Assembly (NCBI RefSeq): GCF_010550245.1
Contig: NZ_JAAGLU010000023.1
Coordinates: forward strand, 110,801 to 174,800
DNA: 64,000 nt
Direction: 5' to 3'
Origin: Streptomyces sp. SID12501
Lineage (GTDB): Bacteria; Actinomycetota; Actinomycetes; Streptomycetales; Streptomycetaceae
Shown piece by piece: positions 42,101-50,673 of the stretch. The number at the start of each line of letters is the position of its first letter. Position 1 is the first letter of the stretch. A model generated the notes under the pieces. It searched no databases, was not told the origin of the DNA, and saw only the letters and a list, made by a program, of their open reading frames with translations. Position numbers and translations under genes: made by a program.

Positions 42101-42114
42101 CGATATCTCGAACA
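42101..42114. promoter_or_regulatory. CGATATCTCGAACA element before ytfQ
   Basis: CGATATCTCGAACA reads TGTTCGAGATATCG on the other strand, and differs by few bases from the elements at 3768-3780 and 40575-40588. It lies 173 bases before ytfQ, just after the LacI stop. Confidence 0.55.
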
Positions 42115-42119
42115 GTGAT

Positions 42120-42148
42120 CGACAGGTAGGACGTTTCCCGACCTGTCG
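42120..42148 (+). terminator. Hairpin between LacI gene and ytfQ
   Basis: CGACAGGT (42120-42127) pairs with ACCTGTCG (42141-42148). It could end the LacI transcript or form an operator; position just after the TGTTCGA element leaves both open. Confidence 0.5.
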
Positions 42149-42206
42149 CACCGAGCCCCACGAGAACCAAAAAGAACCACCGGCACCACCAGCATCAACA
42201 AGCCCC

Positions 42207-42240
42207 ACGAGTACCAACGAGTACCAACGAGCACCACGAG
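42207..42240 (+). repeat. Decamer tandem repeats in the ytfQ leader
   Basis: ACGAGTACCA at 42207-42216 and 42217-42226 is followed by ACGAGCACCA (42227-42236). The surrounding leader (from about 42165) is A/C-rich and poor in G-C pairing, so probably unstructured RNA. Confidence 0.7.
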
Positions 42241-42286
42241 TGACAGCGGGCCCATCACCGGGCCGGCTCTTCAAAGGAGAAGACAC

Positions 42287-43285
42287 ATGCTCAACAGACG
42301 AAACTTCCTCACTGCGGCGGTCGGCGTGGCGGCTGCGACGGGCCTGGCGGCCTGCGCCAAGAAGGACGAGAGCGACTCCACCGGCTCCAGTGACGGCAAG
42401 ATCGTCCTCGGCTTCTCGCAGGTCGGCTCGGAGAGCGGCTGGCGCAGCGCCAACACCGACTCGGTGAAGGCCGCGGCCAAGGAGGCCGGGTACAACCTGA
42501 AGTTCTCCGACGCGCAGCAGAAGCAGGAGAACCAGATCTCCGCGATCCGCAGCTACATCACCCAGGGTGTGGACGTCATCGCCTTCTCCCCGGTGGTCGT
42601 CACCGGCTGGGACGCGGTGCTGAAGGAGGCCAAGGCCAAGAAGATCCCCGTGGTCCTCACCGACCGCTCCGTCGAGACCTCCGACGAGTCCCTGTACGTC
42701 ACCCTCGTCGGCTCCGACTTCACGGAAGAGGGCCGCCGCGCCGGCAAGATCCTCGAGAAGGTCCTGGAGAAGGCCGGCCACAAGGGCGCCGTGAAGATCG
42801 CCCAGCTGGAGGGCACCACCGGTGCCGCCCCCGCGATCGAGCGCGCCAAGGGCTTCAAGGAGGTCATGGACGCCGACCACGCGGACGACTGGAAGATCGT
42901 CGTCAGCCAGACCGGTGACTTCACCCGCGCCGGCGGCAAGCAGGTCATGGCCGCCTTCCTCACGTCCAACCCGGACATCAACGTCCTGTTCGCGCACAAC
43001 GACGACATGGGTATCGGCGCCATCCAGGCGATCGAGGCAGCCGGCAAGAAGCCCGGCAAGGACATCCTGATCGTCACGATCGACGGCGTGAAGGACGGCT
43101 TCATCGCCATGTCCGAGGGCAAGATCAACGCCATCGTCGAGTGCAACCCGCTGCTCGGCCCTCAGCTGATGGAGGTCGTCAAGAAGGTCAAGGACGGCGA
43201 GACGGTCGAGCGCTGGATCAAGACCAAGGAGAGCGACTTCATGCAGGACCAGGCCAAGGCCGCCCTCCCCACCCGCAAGTACTGA
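42287..43285 (+). CDS. ytfQ: YtfQ-like sugar-binding lipoprotein
   Basis: A 332-residue binding protein: MLNRRNFLTAAVGVAAATGL gives a twin-arginine signal and LAAC a lipobox, so it is probably a Tat-exported lipoprotein. The mature protein has KIVLGFSQVGSESGWRSANT, ENQISAIRSYITQGVDVIAF and VVLTDRSVE, closely resembling E. coli YtfQ, the galactofuranose receptor. AAAGGAGAAGACAC precedes the ATG. The furanose preference of the family suggests galactofuranose or arabinofuranose; the nearby dehydratase operon and the shared element with GH51 make arabinose attractive. Substrate is inferred. Confidence 0.9.
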   Translation: MLNRRNFLTAAVGVAAATGLAACAKKDESDSTGSSDGKIVLGFSQVGSESGWRSANTDSVKAAAKEAGYNLKFSDAQQKQENQISAIRSYITQGVDVIAFSPVVVTGWDAVLKEAKAKKIPVVLTDRSVETSDESLYVTLVGSDFTEEGRRAGKILEKVLEKAGHKGAVKIAQLEGTTGAAPAIERAKGFKEVMDADHADDWKIVVSQTGDFTRAGGKQVMAAFLTSNPDINVLFAHNDDMGIGAIQAIEAAGKKPGKDILIVTIDGVKDGFIAMSEGKINAIVECNPLLGPQLMEVVKKVKDGETVERWIKTKESDFMQDQAKAALPTRKY

Positions 43286-43301
43286 CCGACCGCACCCATC
43301 G

Positions 43302-43365
43302 GCAGGGAGCCTCCGGCCGACCGAACCCTCCGTCGTACGGAAGGTCGGTCCAGGGGGCTCCCTGC
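43302..43365 (+). promoter_or_regulatory. Intercistronic stem-loop after ytfQ
   Basis: GCAGGGAGCC (43302-43311) pairs with GGCTCCCTGC (43356-43365), with a further imperfect inner stem around CCGTCGTACGG. It lies in the 151-base gap between binding-protein and ATPase genes. Such structures commonly raise receptor level over transporter level by mRNA stabilisation or partial termination. Confidence 0.7.
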
Positions 43366-43436
43366 GGGCCTGAACGAAATCGCGGGCCCGACCAAAACAA
43401 CCGTGGGCCTGAACAGAGAGTCAGAGGAGCGCTGCC

Positions 43437-44975
43437 ATGGCAGAGCCGCGGCCCGTCCTGGAAATGACGGGCATAGTCAAGGAGTTTCCGGGGGTACGGG
43501 CTCTGTCGGGTGTCGACTTCCGGCTCTTCCCCGGCGAGATACACGCCCTGATGGGCGAGAACGGAGCCGGTAAGTCCACCCTCATCAAGGTGCTGACCGG
43601 TGTCTACCCGCTGGACGACGGCACGATCACCCTCGACGGTCAGCGTGTGCGGATCGACAGCCCGTTCCAGGCACAGCAGGCCGGCATCAGCACCGTCTAC
43701 CAGGAGGTGAACCTCTGCCCCAACCTGTCGGTGGCGGAGAACATCTTCATCGGACGTGAACCCATCCGCTTCGGTCAGATCCAGTGGACGCGCATGCGCA
43801 AGGACGCGGCGGAACTGGTCGACCGGCTCGGCCTCGACCTCGACGTCACCGCGCCCCTGTCCTCGTACCCGCTGGCCGTGCAGCAACTGGTCGCGATCGT
43901 AAGGGCGGTGGGCACCGGCGACAGCGACGGCGCCGGAACCGGCACCAAGGTGCTCGTCCTGGACGAGCCGACGTCCAGCCTCGACCGCGACGAGGTCCTC
44001 GAACTGTTCCGCCTGATGCGGCAGTTGAGGGACGAGGGCGTCGCGATCCTGTTCGTCTCGCACTTCCTCGACCAGATCTACGAGATCTGCGACCGCATGA
44101 CCGTCCTGCGCAACGGCACCCTCGTCGGTGAGCACCTGGTCAGCGAGCTCGACCAGGTCGGACTGATCCAGCTCATGATCGGCAAGGCCATGGACCAGCT
44201 GGAGGGGCTCCACGAGCACCAGCTGCACGCCGAGGTCGGCGAGACACTGCTCACGGCGGAAGGCCTCGGCCGGACGGGCGGCGTCGCCCCCTTCGACCTG
44301 GAGATCAAGAAGGGCGAGGTCGTGGGCCTGGCCGGCCTGCTCGGCTCCGGCCGCACCGAACTCGCCCGGCTGCTCTTCGGCGCCGACCAGCCCGACAGCG
44401 GCAAGGTCACCATCGACGGCAAGCCGGTCTCGATGAGCGCCCCGAACGCCGCGATCGGCGCCGGGGTCGCGTTCTGCTCCGAGAACCGCAAGACCGAGGG
44501 CCTGGTACCTGAACTGACGGTGCGGGAGAACATCATCCTCGCCCTCCAGGCGGCCCGCGGCTGGACCCGGCCCATCCCGGCCGCCCAGCGCGACGAACTC
44601 GTCGCCAAGTACATCAAGGCGCTGGACATCCGCCCCGCCAACCCGGAGGCCCGGGTCGGCCGGCTCAGCGGCGGCAACCAGCAGAAGGTGCTGCTCGCCC
44701 GCTGGCTCATCACCCAGCCGAAGCTGCTGATCCTGGACGAACCGACGCGCGGCATCGACGTCGGCGCGAAGGCGGAGATCCAGAAGCTCGTGGTCTCGCT
44801 CTCCGAGGAAGGCATGTCCGTGCTGTACATCGCGGCCGAACTGGAGGAGGTGCTCCGGCTCAGCCACACCATCGGCGTGCTGCGCGACCGCAAACTGGTC
44901 GCCCAGATCGCCAACGGGCCCGAGATCACCCCCACCCGGATCCTGGAGACCATCGCGAGCGGAGAGCACCAGTGA
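43437..44975 (+). CDS. ytfR: YtfR-like sugar ABC transporter ATPase
   Basis: A 512-residue double ATPase. Domain 1: MGENGAGKSTLIKVLTGVYP, then YPLAVQQLVAIVRAVG in place of LSGGQ, then VLDEPTSSLDRDE. A small Gly/Asp insert (TGDSDGAGTGT) separates signature and Walker B. Domain 2: degenerate Walker A GLLGSGRTELARLLFG, intact signature RLSGGNQQKVLLARW and DEPTRGIDVGAK. The usual asymmetry of sugar ABC ATPases is present. The last codons overlap the permease start by 4 bases (GTGA). Confidence 0.92.
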   Translation: MAEPRPVLEMTGIVKEFPGVRALSGVDFRLFPGEIHALMGENGAGKSTLIKVLTGVYPLDDGTITLDGQRVRIDSPFQAQQAGISTVYQEVNLCPNLSVAENIFIGREPIRFGQIQWTRMRKDAAELVDRLGLDLDVTAPLSSYPLAVQQLVAIVRAVGTGDSDGAGTGTKVLVLDEPTSSLDRDEVLELFRLMRQLRDEGVAILFVSHFLDQIYEICDRMTVLRNGTLVGEHLVSELDQVGLIQLMIGKAMDQLEGLHEHQLHAEVGETLLTAEGLGRTGGVAPFDLEIKKGEVVGLAGLLGSGRTELARLLFGADQPDSGKVTIDGKPVSMSAPNAAIGAGVAFCSENRKTEGLVPELTVRENIILALQAARGWTRPIPAAQRDELVAKYIKALDIRPANPEARVGRLSGGNQQKVLLARWLITQPKLLILDEPTRGIDVGAKAEIQKLVVSLSEEGMSVLYIAAELEEVLRLSHTIGVLRDRKLVAQIANGPEITPTRILETIASGEHQ

Positions 44976-46093
44976 CCACCACTCCCCGTTGGCGGGCGCT
45001 GACGCAGCACCACCTGTTCTGGCCGGTGGCCGTGCTGGTCTTCCTGCTGCTGATCAACGTTCCCTTCACCCCCGACTTCTTCTCGATCAAGATGGCGGAC
45101 GGCCACCTCTACGGCAGCCTCGTCTCGATCGTGCTGTTCGGTTCGCCGCTCATCCTGGTGGCGGTCGGCATGACCCTGGTCATCGCGACCGGCGGCATCG
45201 ACCTCTCCGTCGGCGCGGTCGTCGCCATCACCGGCGCCCTGACCTGCTCGTACATCAGCGACCAGGCCGACCAGAACTCCCTGGCCGGAGTGTTCCTGGC
45301 CATGGGTATCGGCCTGGTGGCAGCGGTCGTGTGCGGTCTGTGGAACGGCTTCCTGGTCGCCCGGATGGGCATCCAGCCGATCATCGCGACCCTCATCATC
45401 ATGGTCGCGGGCCGAGGTGTGGCCCAGCTGATCACCGACGGCCAGATCATCACGATCAACAGCGAGCCGTACAAGCTGATCGGCGGCGGCTACTGGCTGA
45501 CGCTGCCCTTCTCCATCTTCGTGGTGGCCGCGGTCGTGGCCGTCACGGTGGCCCTGACCCGCCGCACCGCCCTCGGCCTGCTCGTCGAGTCGGTCGGCGG
45601 CAACGCCGAGGCCAGCCGCCTGGTCGGCATCAGGTCCCTGCGCATCAAGATCATGGTGTACGTGTTCTGCGCCCTGTGCGCCGGCATCGCGGGCCTGATG
45701 ATCAGCTCCAACACCTCCGCCGCGGACGGCAACAACGCCGGCCTGTGGATCGAGCTCGACGCGATCCTCGCCGTGGTGATCGGCGGCACCTCACTCCTGG
45801 GCGGCCGGTTCTCCATCGGCGGCACGGTGGTGGGCGCCCTCGTCATCCAGACCCTCACCACCACGATCTACACCATCGGCGTACCGACCCAGACCAACCT
45901 GGTCTTCAAGGCCGTCGTCGTCATCGTGGTCTGCCTGCTGCAGTCCCCGAAGTTCCGCACCAAGGTCTTCGGCGGGAAGTTCGGAGGGAAGTTCGGCTCC
46001 GGGTCCGGCGCGAAGGGCGGTGGCACCCCGGCCGCCACCCCGGCGGACACCGCCCCGACGACCGCGGCAGCCCCGAAGATGGAGGTGTCGTGA
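44972..46093 (+). CDS. ytfT: YtfT-like sugar ABC transporter permease
   Basis: A 373-residue permease with about eight to ten hydrophobic segments. The RbsC-type signature is ATGGIDLSVGAVVAITGALT, and the coupling loop is LLVESVGGNAEASRLVGIRS. After the last membrane segment comes a 40-residue Gly/Lys then Ala/Pro/Thr tail (FGGKFGGKFGSGSGAKGG) that is not part of the family fold. GTG 44972 overlaps the ATPase stop. It forms a heterodimer with the YjfF-like permease that follows. Confidence 0.9.
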   Translation: MTTTPRWRALTQHHLFWPVAVLVFLLLINVPFTPDFFSIKMADGHLYGSLVSIVLFGSPLILVAVGMTLVIATGGIDLSVGAVVAITGALTCSYISDQADQNSLAGVFLAMGIGLVAAVVCGLWNGFLVARMGIQPIIATLIIMVAGRGVAQLITDGQIITINSEPYKLIGGGYWLTLPFSIFVVAAVVAVTVALTRRTALGLLVESVGGNAEASRLVGIRSLRIKIMVYVFCALCAGIAGLMISSNTSAADGNNAGLWIELDAILAVVIGGTSLLGGRFSIGGTVVGALVIQTLTTTIYTIGVPTQTNLVFKAVVVIVVCLLQSPKFRTKVFGGKFGGKFGSGSGAKGGGTPAATPADTAPTTAAAPKMEVS

Positions 46094-47142
46094 TGAGCAC
46101 GACCGCACAGCCCCCCCAGGCCCAGAACAGCCGTAAGACGACCACGAGCACCAGTGCGGCCACGGCGTCGAAGGCCGCGCGGCTGCTCGGCGACCGGCGG
46201 CTGCCCGTCGTGGTGACCGCCACGCTCTTCCTCGTGATGTACCTCGTGGGCCTCGGCCGCTACCAGAACTACGGTTTCGGCGAACCGCAGGTCTTCCTCA
46301 ACCTGTTCATCGACAACGGCTACCTGCTGGTCGCCGCGGTGGGCGCCACCTTCGTGATCCTCTCCGGCGGCATCGACCTGTCCGTCGGCTCCGTGATGGG
46401 CTTCACGACCATGCTCACGGCATGGCTGGTGGAGAAGCAGGGCCTGCCCATCCTGGTCGTCATCCCCATCGCGCTGGGCGTGGGAGCCTTCGGCGGCTTC
46501 CTGATGGGCTACGCGATCCACAACTTCGAGATCCAGCCCTTCATCGTGACCCTCGCCGGCCTCTTCCTCTTCCGGGGCCTGTGCCTGGTCATCAGCAAGG
46601 AGTCGATCGCCATCGACGACTCCTCGGTGAGCAGCATGGCGCAGGCGCAGGCACAGCTGGGGGTGGGCTTCCTGTCGATCGGCGCGATCATCGCGCTGGT
46701 GGTACTGGCTGTCGCCTTCTACGTCCTCCACTACACCCGCTTCGGCCGCCGGGTGTACGCCATCGGCGGCAACGAGCACTCGGCCATGCTGATGGGCCTC
46801 CCGCAGGGCGGCACCAAGATCGCGGTATACACGGTGAGCGGCTTCTGCTCCGCCCTGGCGGGTCTGCTCTTCACCCTGTACATCCAGTCCGGCGACCCGC
46901 TGCACGCGACCGGCATGGAACTCGACGCGATCGCCGCGGTCGTCATCGGCGGCACGCTGCTGACGGGCGGCTCGGGCTATGTCCTGGGCACCCTGTTCGG
47001 CGTCCTCGTCCTGGGCCTCATCAAGAGCATCATCCAGTTCGAGGGCACGCTCAGCTCCTGGTGGACGAAGATCGCGACGGGCGTGCTGCTCTGCGCGTTC
47101 ATCCTGATCCAGCGGGCCATGACGGCCCGTAAGAAAACCTGA
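46093..47142 (+). CDS. yjfF: YjfF-like sugar ABC transporter permease
   Basis: A 349-residue second permease. A Thr/Ala-rich N-terminus of about 35 residues precedes the membrane part (LSGGIDLSVGSVMGFTTMLT, FGRRVYAIGGNEHSAMLMGL). ATG 46093 shares its A with the TGA of ytfT, and GGAGG lies 7 bases upstream within ytfT; GTG 46090 is a weaker alternative. It completes the four-gene transporter. No catabolic gene follows, so metabolism depends on genes elsewhere, possibly the divergent operon. Confidence 0.9.
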   Translation: MSTTAQPPQAQNSRKTTTSTSAATASKAARLLGDRRLPVVVTATLFLVMYLVGLGRYQNYGFGEPQVFLNLFIDNGYLLVAAVGATFVILSGGIDLSVGSVMGFTTMLTAWLVEKQGLPILVVIPIALGVGAFGGFLMGYAIHNFEIQPFIVTLAGLFLFRGLCLVISKESIAIDDSSVSSMAQAQAQLGVGFLSIGAIIALVVLAVAFYVLHYTRFGRRVYAIGGNEHSAMLMGLPQGGTKIAVYTVSGFCSALAGLLFTLYIQSGDPLHATGMELDAIAAVVIGGTLLTGGSGYVLGTLFGVLVLGLIKSIIQFEGTLSSWWTKIATGVLLCAFILIQRAMTARKKT

Positions 47143-47309
47143 GCCGCGGAGGGGCGCCTTCGTGCCGGAGCGGTGTGTCAGTGTCAGGAGATGGCGCGGA
47201 ATGATCGGGCTTGACCTCAATCAGGCAAACCCGAAAAGGCGGTTCTGCACAGAACCTTCACAGGAGCCTCTAGGAATGGTCACTGTGCGGAACCTAGTCT
47301 TCCCGCGTC

Positions 47310-48170
47310 ATGGACTACTGCCCCACCTGCCAACGGCACCTCGACGAGGCACTTGCCTGCCCGGAGTGCGGCGCGTCGGACGCACCTCCCCGTACGTACG
47401 GGGAGGAAAGCGACGTGCGCTCGGAAGCGGGGGCTGAGGCGGACGAGGACGGTTCCGGTGAGTCGCCCCGCCTCGGGCGGGCGGCTGCCCGGAACCGCGG
47501 ACGCGGCCGTGGCGGTGGGCGGGGACGCGGCCGTCGCCGTACGCAGGCCATGGCCCAGGACGCCGAGCGCGTCGAGGACTCCCAGGACACCGAGGGCATC
47601 CAGGACGCCGAGGACTCTCAGGACACCGAGGGCACTGAGCGTGCCGAGGACACCGGCCGGGCGGGCGCCAGCAGGCGTGACCGCAAGGCCGCGGCGCACC
47701 GGCGGCGACGGAAGCGGGCGCTGCTCGTCGTCGCGGGGTTCGTGCTCGCGGCGGGCGGACTGAGCCTCGCCGAACTGGGCACGGACGCCCCGGGGGCGAC
47801 CCCGAACCCCGCGGCGGCGACCAGCGAGGCGGCGGACGACACGGCGAAGACGGAGGCCGACGACACGGAGTCCCCCGTGTCCGGCGATTCGGCTTCGGCG
47901 GACGACGACGCGCCGGACCCGGCGTCCGCGGACACACCGAAGTCACCGTCCACGCCGAGGAGTTCGGCATCGCGGGCGTCCTCGGACTCGCCGAGCAGCA
48001 GTACGGACCCACAGTCGACGCCGGCCGTCACGGCGCCGACGCCGACGAGGGCCGAGTCCTCGGCGACCCCCTCCTCGTCGGCGTCCCCGTCCGCGGACCC
48101 GACAACAGCGGACCCGACTGTGGAGGCGTCCCCTTCGGAAACGTGCGAGATCCTCCTGGGGTGCGGCTAG
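47310..48170 (+). CDS. SCO2400-family protein with zinc ribbon and one TM
   Basis: A 286-residue protein starting MDYCPTCQRHLDEALACPEC, a zinc ribbon of two CxxC pairs. An acidic region with DTEGIQDAEDSQDTEG-like repeats follows, then a basic patch (RRDRKAAAHRRRRKRA), one transmembrane helix (LLVVAGFVLAAGGLSLAELG, about residues 137-156) and a long Ser/Thr/Asp/Pro-rich outer tail ending CEILLGCG. I recognise it as SCO2400 family from the N-terminus and architecture; function is unknown. Length varies by repeats. No ribosome-binding site is visible before ATG 47310. Confidence 0.85.
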   Translation: MDYCPTCQRHLDEALACPECGASDAPPRTYGEESDVRSEAGAEADEDGSGESPRLGRAAARNRGRGRGGGRGRGRRRTQAMAQDAERVEDSQDTEGIQDAEDSQDTEGTERAEDTGRAGASRRDRKAAAHRRRRKRALLVVAGFVLAAGGLSLAELGTDAPGATPNPAAATSEAADDTAKTEADDTESPVSGDSASADDDAPDPASADTPKSPSTPRSSASRASSDSPSSSTDPQSTPAVTAPTPTRAESSATPSSSASPSADPTTADPTVEASPSETCEILLGCG

Positions 48171-48229
48171 GGCTGTCGGCCGGGTGAGGCTGCCGCAGCG
48201 GGCCACGAGGGGCGAGGAACCGTGCTGAA

Positions 48230-48275
48230 GGCCGTGGCGCCGAGCCTGACAGAGAAGGAGCCCGGCGCCACGGCC
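48230..48275. terminator. Terminator hairpin between SCO2400-family and tannase genes
   Basis: GGCCGTGGCGCCG (48230-48242) pairs perfectly with CGGCGCCACGGCC (48263-48275), with a 20-base loop, between convergent genes. Confidence 0.7.
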
Positions 48276-48333
48276 GCGGACGCCGGGACGGGAAGAACCG
48301 GCGCCGCGTCTTGGAGGGGGAATGGGCGGACGG

Positions 48334-49965
48334 CTACTTGGTCCTGGTCGTGACCTTGGTCTTGTGGCCGGTCACCTTGGCTATCCAGGTGATGAAGTCC
48401 GCCGCGTCGTCGTTCGCCCCGTGCCCCGAGTCCCAGTACATCGCCGCGTTCACGTCGTCCCCCAGCCCCTCAAGGCTCGCCGCGAGGTTCCCCACCACCG
48501 ACAGTGACGTGTCGCTGTCCTTCGTACCGACCCGGATCCACCAGTGCTTCGCCCGCGACGGATTCCGCTTGGCGAGGAACGGCATCGGGTTCATCAGCGT
48601 CAGCTTCTCGGGCAGGTCACCGGCCAGCCGCGCACTGCCGCTGCCCTCGTGCCGCAGGCTGTACAGCGTGAAGTGGCGGGCCTGCGTCGTCCCCGCGCCG
48701 AACAGGTTGTTCTCCCCGGCGGAGAGGTCGAACGCGTCGAACGCCGGTGTGTCCTTCTTCCGCGCCCCCACATGCGTCAGGAAGTCGGCCCAGGTGAACG
48801 TCGCCTTCCCACCCGCCCACGTGATGAAGGTGTTCGCCGCCAGGTAGGTCGAACGAGCCGTCTCCGAAAGGGACTTGAGGTACTTGGTGGCGGCCGGCCG
48901 GAGGTAGGTCTCCAGCAGGTGGTCGTCCAGGTTGCGGGCCGTCAGCGCGCCGAACCCCTTCGCCCGGAGCTTGAGCGACGCCTGGTACTCCGTGAAGGCG
49001 GTGCTCAGTTCCTTCGACACCGTCTGGTCCACCAGCGAACCCGAACCGAGCTTGTTGGCGCCCCAGTTCCACTCGTACGCCATGTCCGCGTGTTCGAGGT
49101 CGGTGATCGGGCACCAGTCGCCGCTGGCGAAGATCGCGTCGCTCGCGTCGGCCGCGCCCAGCGCTTTCAGGTACTTGGCGTAGAGCGGGCTGTCGCCCGA
49201 CGCCCCGAGCAGCGCGGACAGGGCGCCGCCGGCACTCGTACCGGAGGAGACGATCCGGTCGGTGTTGCCCGGGATACGGCCCTTGTTGAAGCGGACGTAC
49301 TTCACGGCGGCCTTCAGATCCACGATCGCGGCGGGCGCGGTGCCGTAGTACGTGCCGGACGAGTCGACCAGCGTACGGCCGCGCGCCCCCGGTTCCACGA
49401 CCACGTACCCAGCCGCCAGCCCCAGCTTGGCGTTGCTCACCATCCCGCCCTGGCCGTCCACCTGGGCGTTGCCGCCGGACTCCACCTCGCCCGAGCCGGT
49501 GGACGCCGAGGCGGATGCGGATGCCGACGCCGTGGGGGCGCCGCCCCCGGGCGTGCCGGTCATCTCGGCGCCGCCCACTCCGGTCGCGTCCGCCACCGAC
49601 GACGGCATGTATCCGCCCACCGAGTTGGCGAACAGGATGGGCGCGCGGGTCGCGTCGACCGCCGTACCGTCGATCTTGACGGGGACGCTGACGTTCAGGC
49701 TCTGGTACTTCTCGTCGACCGGGTTCGTGACGTACGTGATCGCCTTGTAGAAGTGGTACGTCACCGACTTGTCGCCGGCGTCCGTGGTGATCGTCGTGGT
49801 CAGCTCGGTGTACGCGTCCTTGTCGAAGACGAGCGCACCGGAAGAGGACGAGGATGCCGACGACGTGGACGCCCCGGATGCCATGGCCTCGTTGCTCATG
49901 AACGTGGCGATCGCCGGGACGGCGACGGCCGCGCCGAGTCCTCCGATTACGGTCCTGCGCTTCAC
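48334..49965 (-). CDS. Secreted subtype B tannase-like esterase
   Basis: A 543-residue alpha/beta hydrolase. MKRRTVIGGLGAAVAVPAIA is a Tat signal, followed by a Ser/Ala linker. GTSAGGALSALLGASGDSPL near residue 245 holds the nucleophile Ser, and MYWDSGHGANDDAADF near the end holds the catalytic His. The lid region between them is large. A low-complexity insert (ASASASASASTGSGEVESGG) interrupts the N-terminal part. These are features of subtype B tannases, which hydrolyse galloyl or similar phenolic esters; activity on feruloyl or other esters is possible. It stands alone, convergent with the SCO2400-family gene. Confidence 0.8.
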   Translation of the reverse strand: MKRRTVIGGLGAAVAVPAIATFMSNEAMASGASTSSASSSSSGALVFDKDAYTELTTTITTDAGDKSVTYHFYKAITYVTNPVDEKYQSLNVSVPVKIDGTAVDATRAPILFANSVGGYMPSSVADATGVGGAEMTGTPGGGAPTASASASASASTGSGEVESGGNAQVDGQGGMVSNAKLGLAAGYVVVEPGARGRTLVDSSGTYYGTAPAAIVDLKAAVKYVRFNKGRIPGNTDRIVSSGTSAGGALSALLGASGDSPLYAKYLKALGAADASDAIFASGDWCPITDLEHADMAYEWNWGANKLGSGSLVDQTVSKELSTAFTEYQASLKLRAKGFGALTARNLDDHLLETYLRPAATKYLKSLSETARSTYLAANTFITWAGGKATFTWADFLTHVGARKKDTPAFDAFDLSAGENNLFGAGTTQARHFTLYSLRHEGSGSARLAGDLPEKLTLMNPMPFLAKRNPSRAKHWWIRVGTKDSDTSLSVVGNLAASLEGLGDDVNAAMYWDSGHGANDDAADFITWIAKVTGHKTKVTTRTK

Positions 49966-50123
49966 GATGTCTCCTCGGAGCTGTGAGGGGGTGTCTGCGC
50001 ATGCGAACGTAATTCGGTGGCGACTAAATCGTCAACAATTTCGTTCAACTCATCGCCAACACACAGCAGCCCCTCATGGAACGTAAAGGCGCCCCATGCC
50101 TGCGTCGGCGCTCATGCCTGCGA

Positions 50124-50561
50124 CTACGCCTCCACCATCCGCAGCAACAGGCTCCGCAGCAGCACCCGTTCCTCGTCGGACAGCCCGGCCAGTGGTTCCC
50201 GGGCGAAGTCCAGGGAGTCGCGCAGGCTCCGCGCGACCCGGAGCCCTTCGTCCGTGCAGGCGGCCAGCTTCACCCGGCGGTCCGAGGGGTCGGGGCGTCG
50301 CTCGACCAGGTTCCGGGACTCCAGCCGGTCCACGATCCCGGTGACGTTCGACGGCTCGCACCGCAGTTTCCGTGCCAGCTGGCGCATCGGCAGCGGCCCC
50401 AGGGAGAGCAGGCTCAGCAGGCGTGCCTGTGCTCCGGTGAGGGAGTGCTGGGTGGCCGCCTCCTCGTACTCCTCGTGGTAGCGGGCCACGACCGCGCCGA
50501 TGAGGTCGATGACCTCCAGGGTCAGGGGATCGCGGCGGCGGGTCTTCTCCGGTGTGGCCAT
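50124..50561 (-). CDS. MarR-family transcriptional regulator
   Basis: A 145-residue winged-helix protein: LTGAQARLLSLLSLGPLPMR, QLARKLRCEPSNVTGIVDRL as recognition helix, and the wing ERRPDPSDRRVKLAACTDEG. It is divergent from an NADP-dependent oxidoreductase gene. The 112-base gap carries a 21-bp inverted repeat over the probable promoter of that gene. MarR proteins of this arrangement typically repress both genes and release on binding electrophiles or phenolics. Confidence 0.92.
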   Translation of the reverse strand: MATPEKTRRRDPLTLEVIDLIGAVVARYHEEYEEAATQHSLTGAQARLLSLLSLGPLPMRQLARKLRCEPSNVTGIVDRLESRNLVERRPDPSDRRVKLAACTDEGLRVARSLRDSLDFAREPLAGLSDEERVLLRSLLLRMVEA

Positions 50562-50583
50562 GCTCTCCAGGCTACCTCTTTAC

Positions 50584-50613
50584 TTGACACCATGAAATAT
50601 TCAGGAGCATTAT
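50584..50613 (+). promoter_or_regulatory. Promoter of the oxidoreductase gene
   Basis: TTGACA (50584-50589) and CATTAT (50608-50613) are separated by 18 bases, a good vegetative sigma match. The MarR-type inverted repeat begins inside the -10 element. Confidence 0.65.
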
Positions 50614-50633
50614 TGTTTCAGTTGGTGAAACAA
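50613..50633. promoter_or_regulatory. MarR operator
   Basis: TTGTTTCA (50613-50620), five bases, then TGAAACAA (50626-50633) form a perfect inverted repeat. It overlaps the end of the -10 element and the expected transcription start. A weaker TGAA-ATA-TTCA repeat lies at 50593-50603. Confidence 0.8.
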
Positions 50634-50673
50634 GTGAGCCTGAACATCTGAGCCGCACCGGAAGGCCCCCCTC

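Noticed and set aside
44989..46090. Extended frame upstream of the YjfF-like permease
   Set aside because: Arg/Pro-rich shadow of the YtfT gene; real start is ATG 46093.
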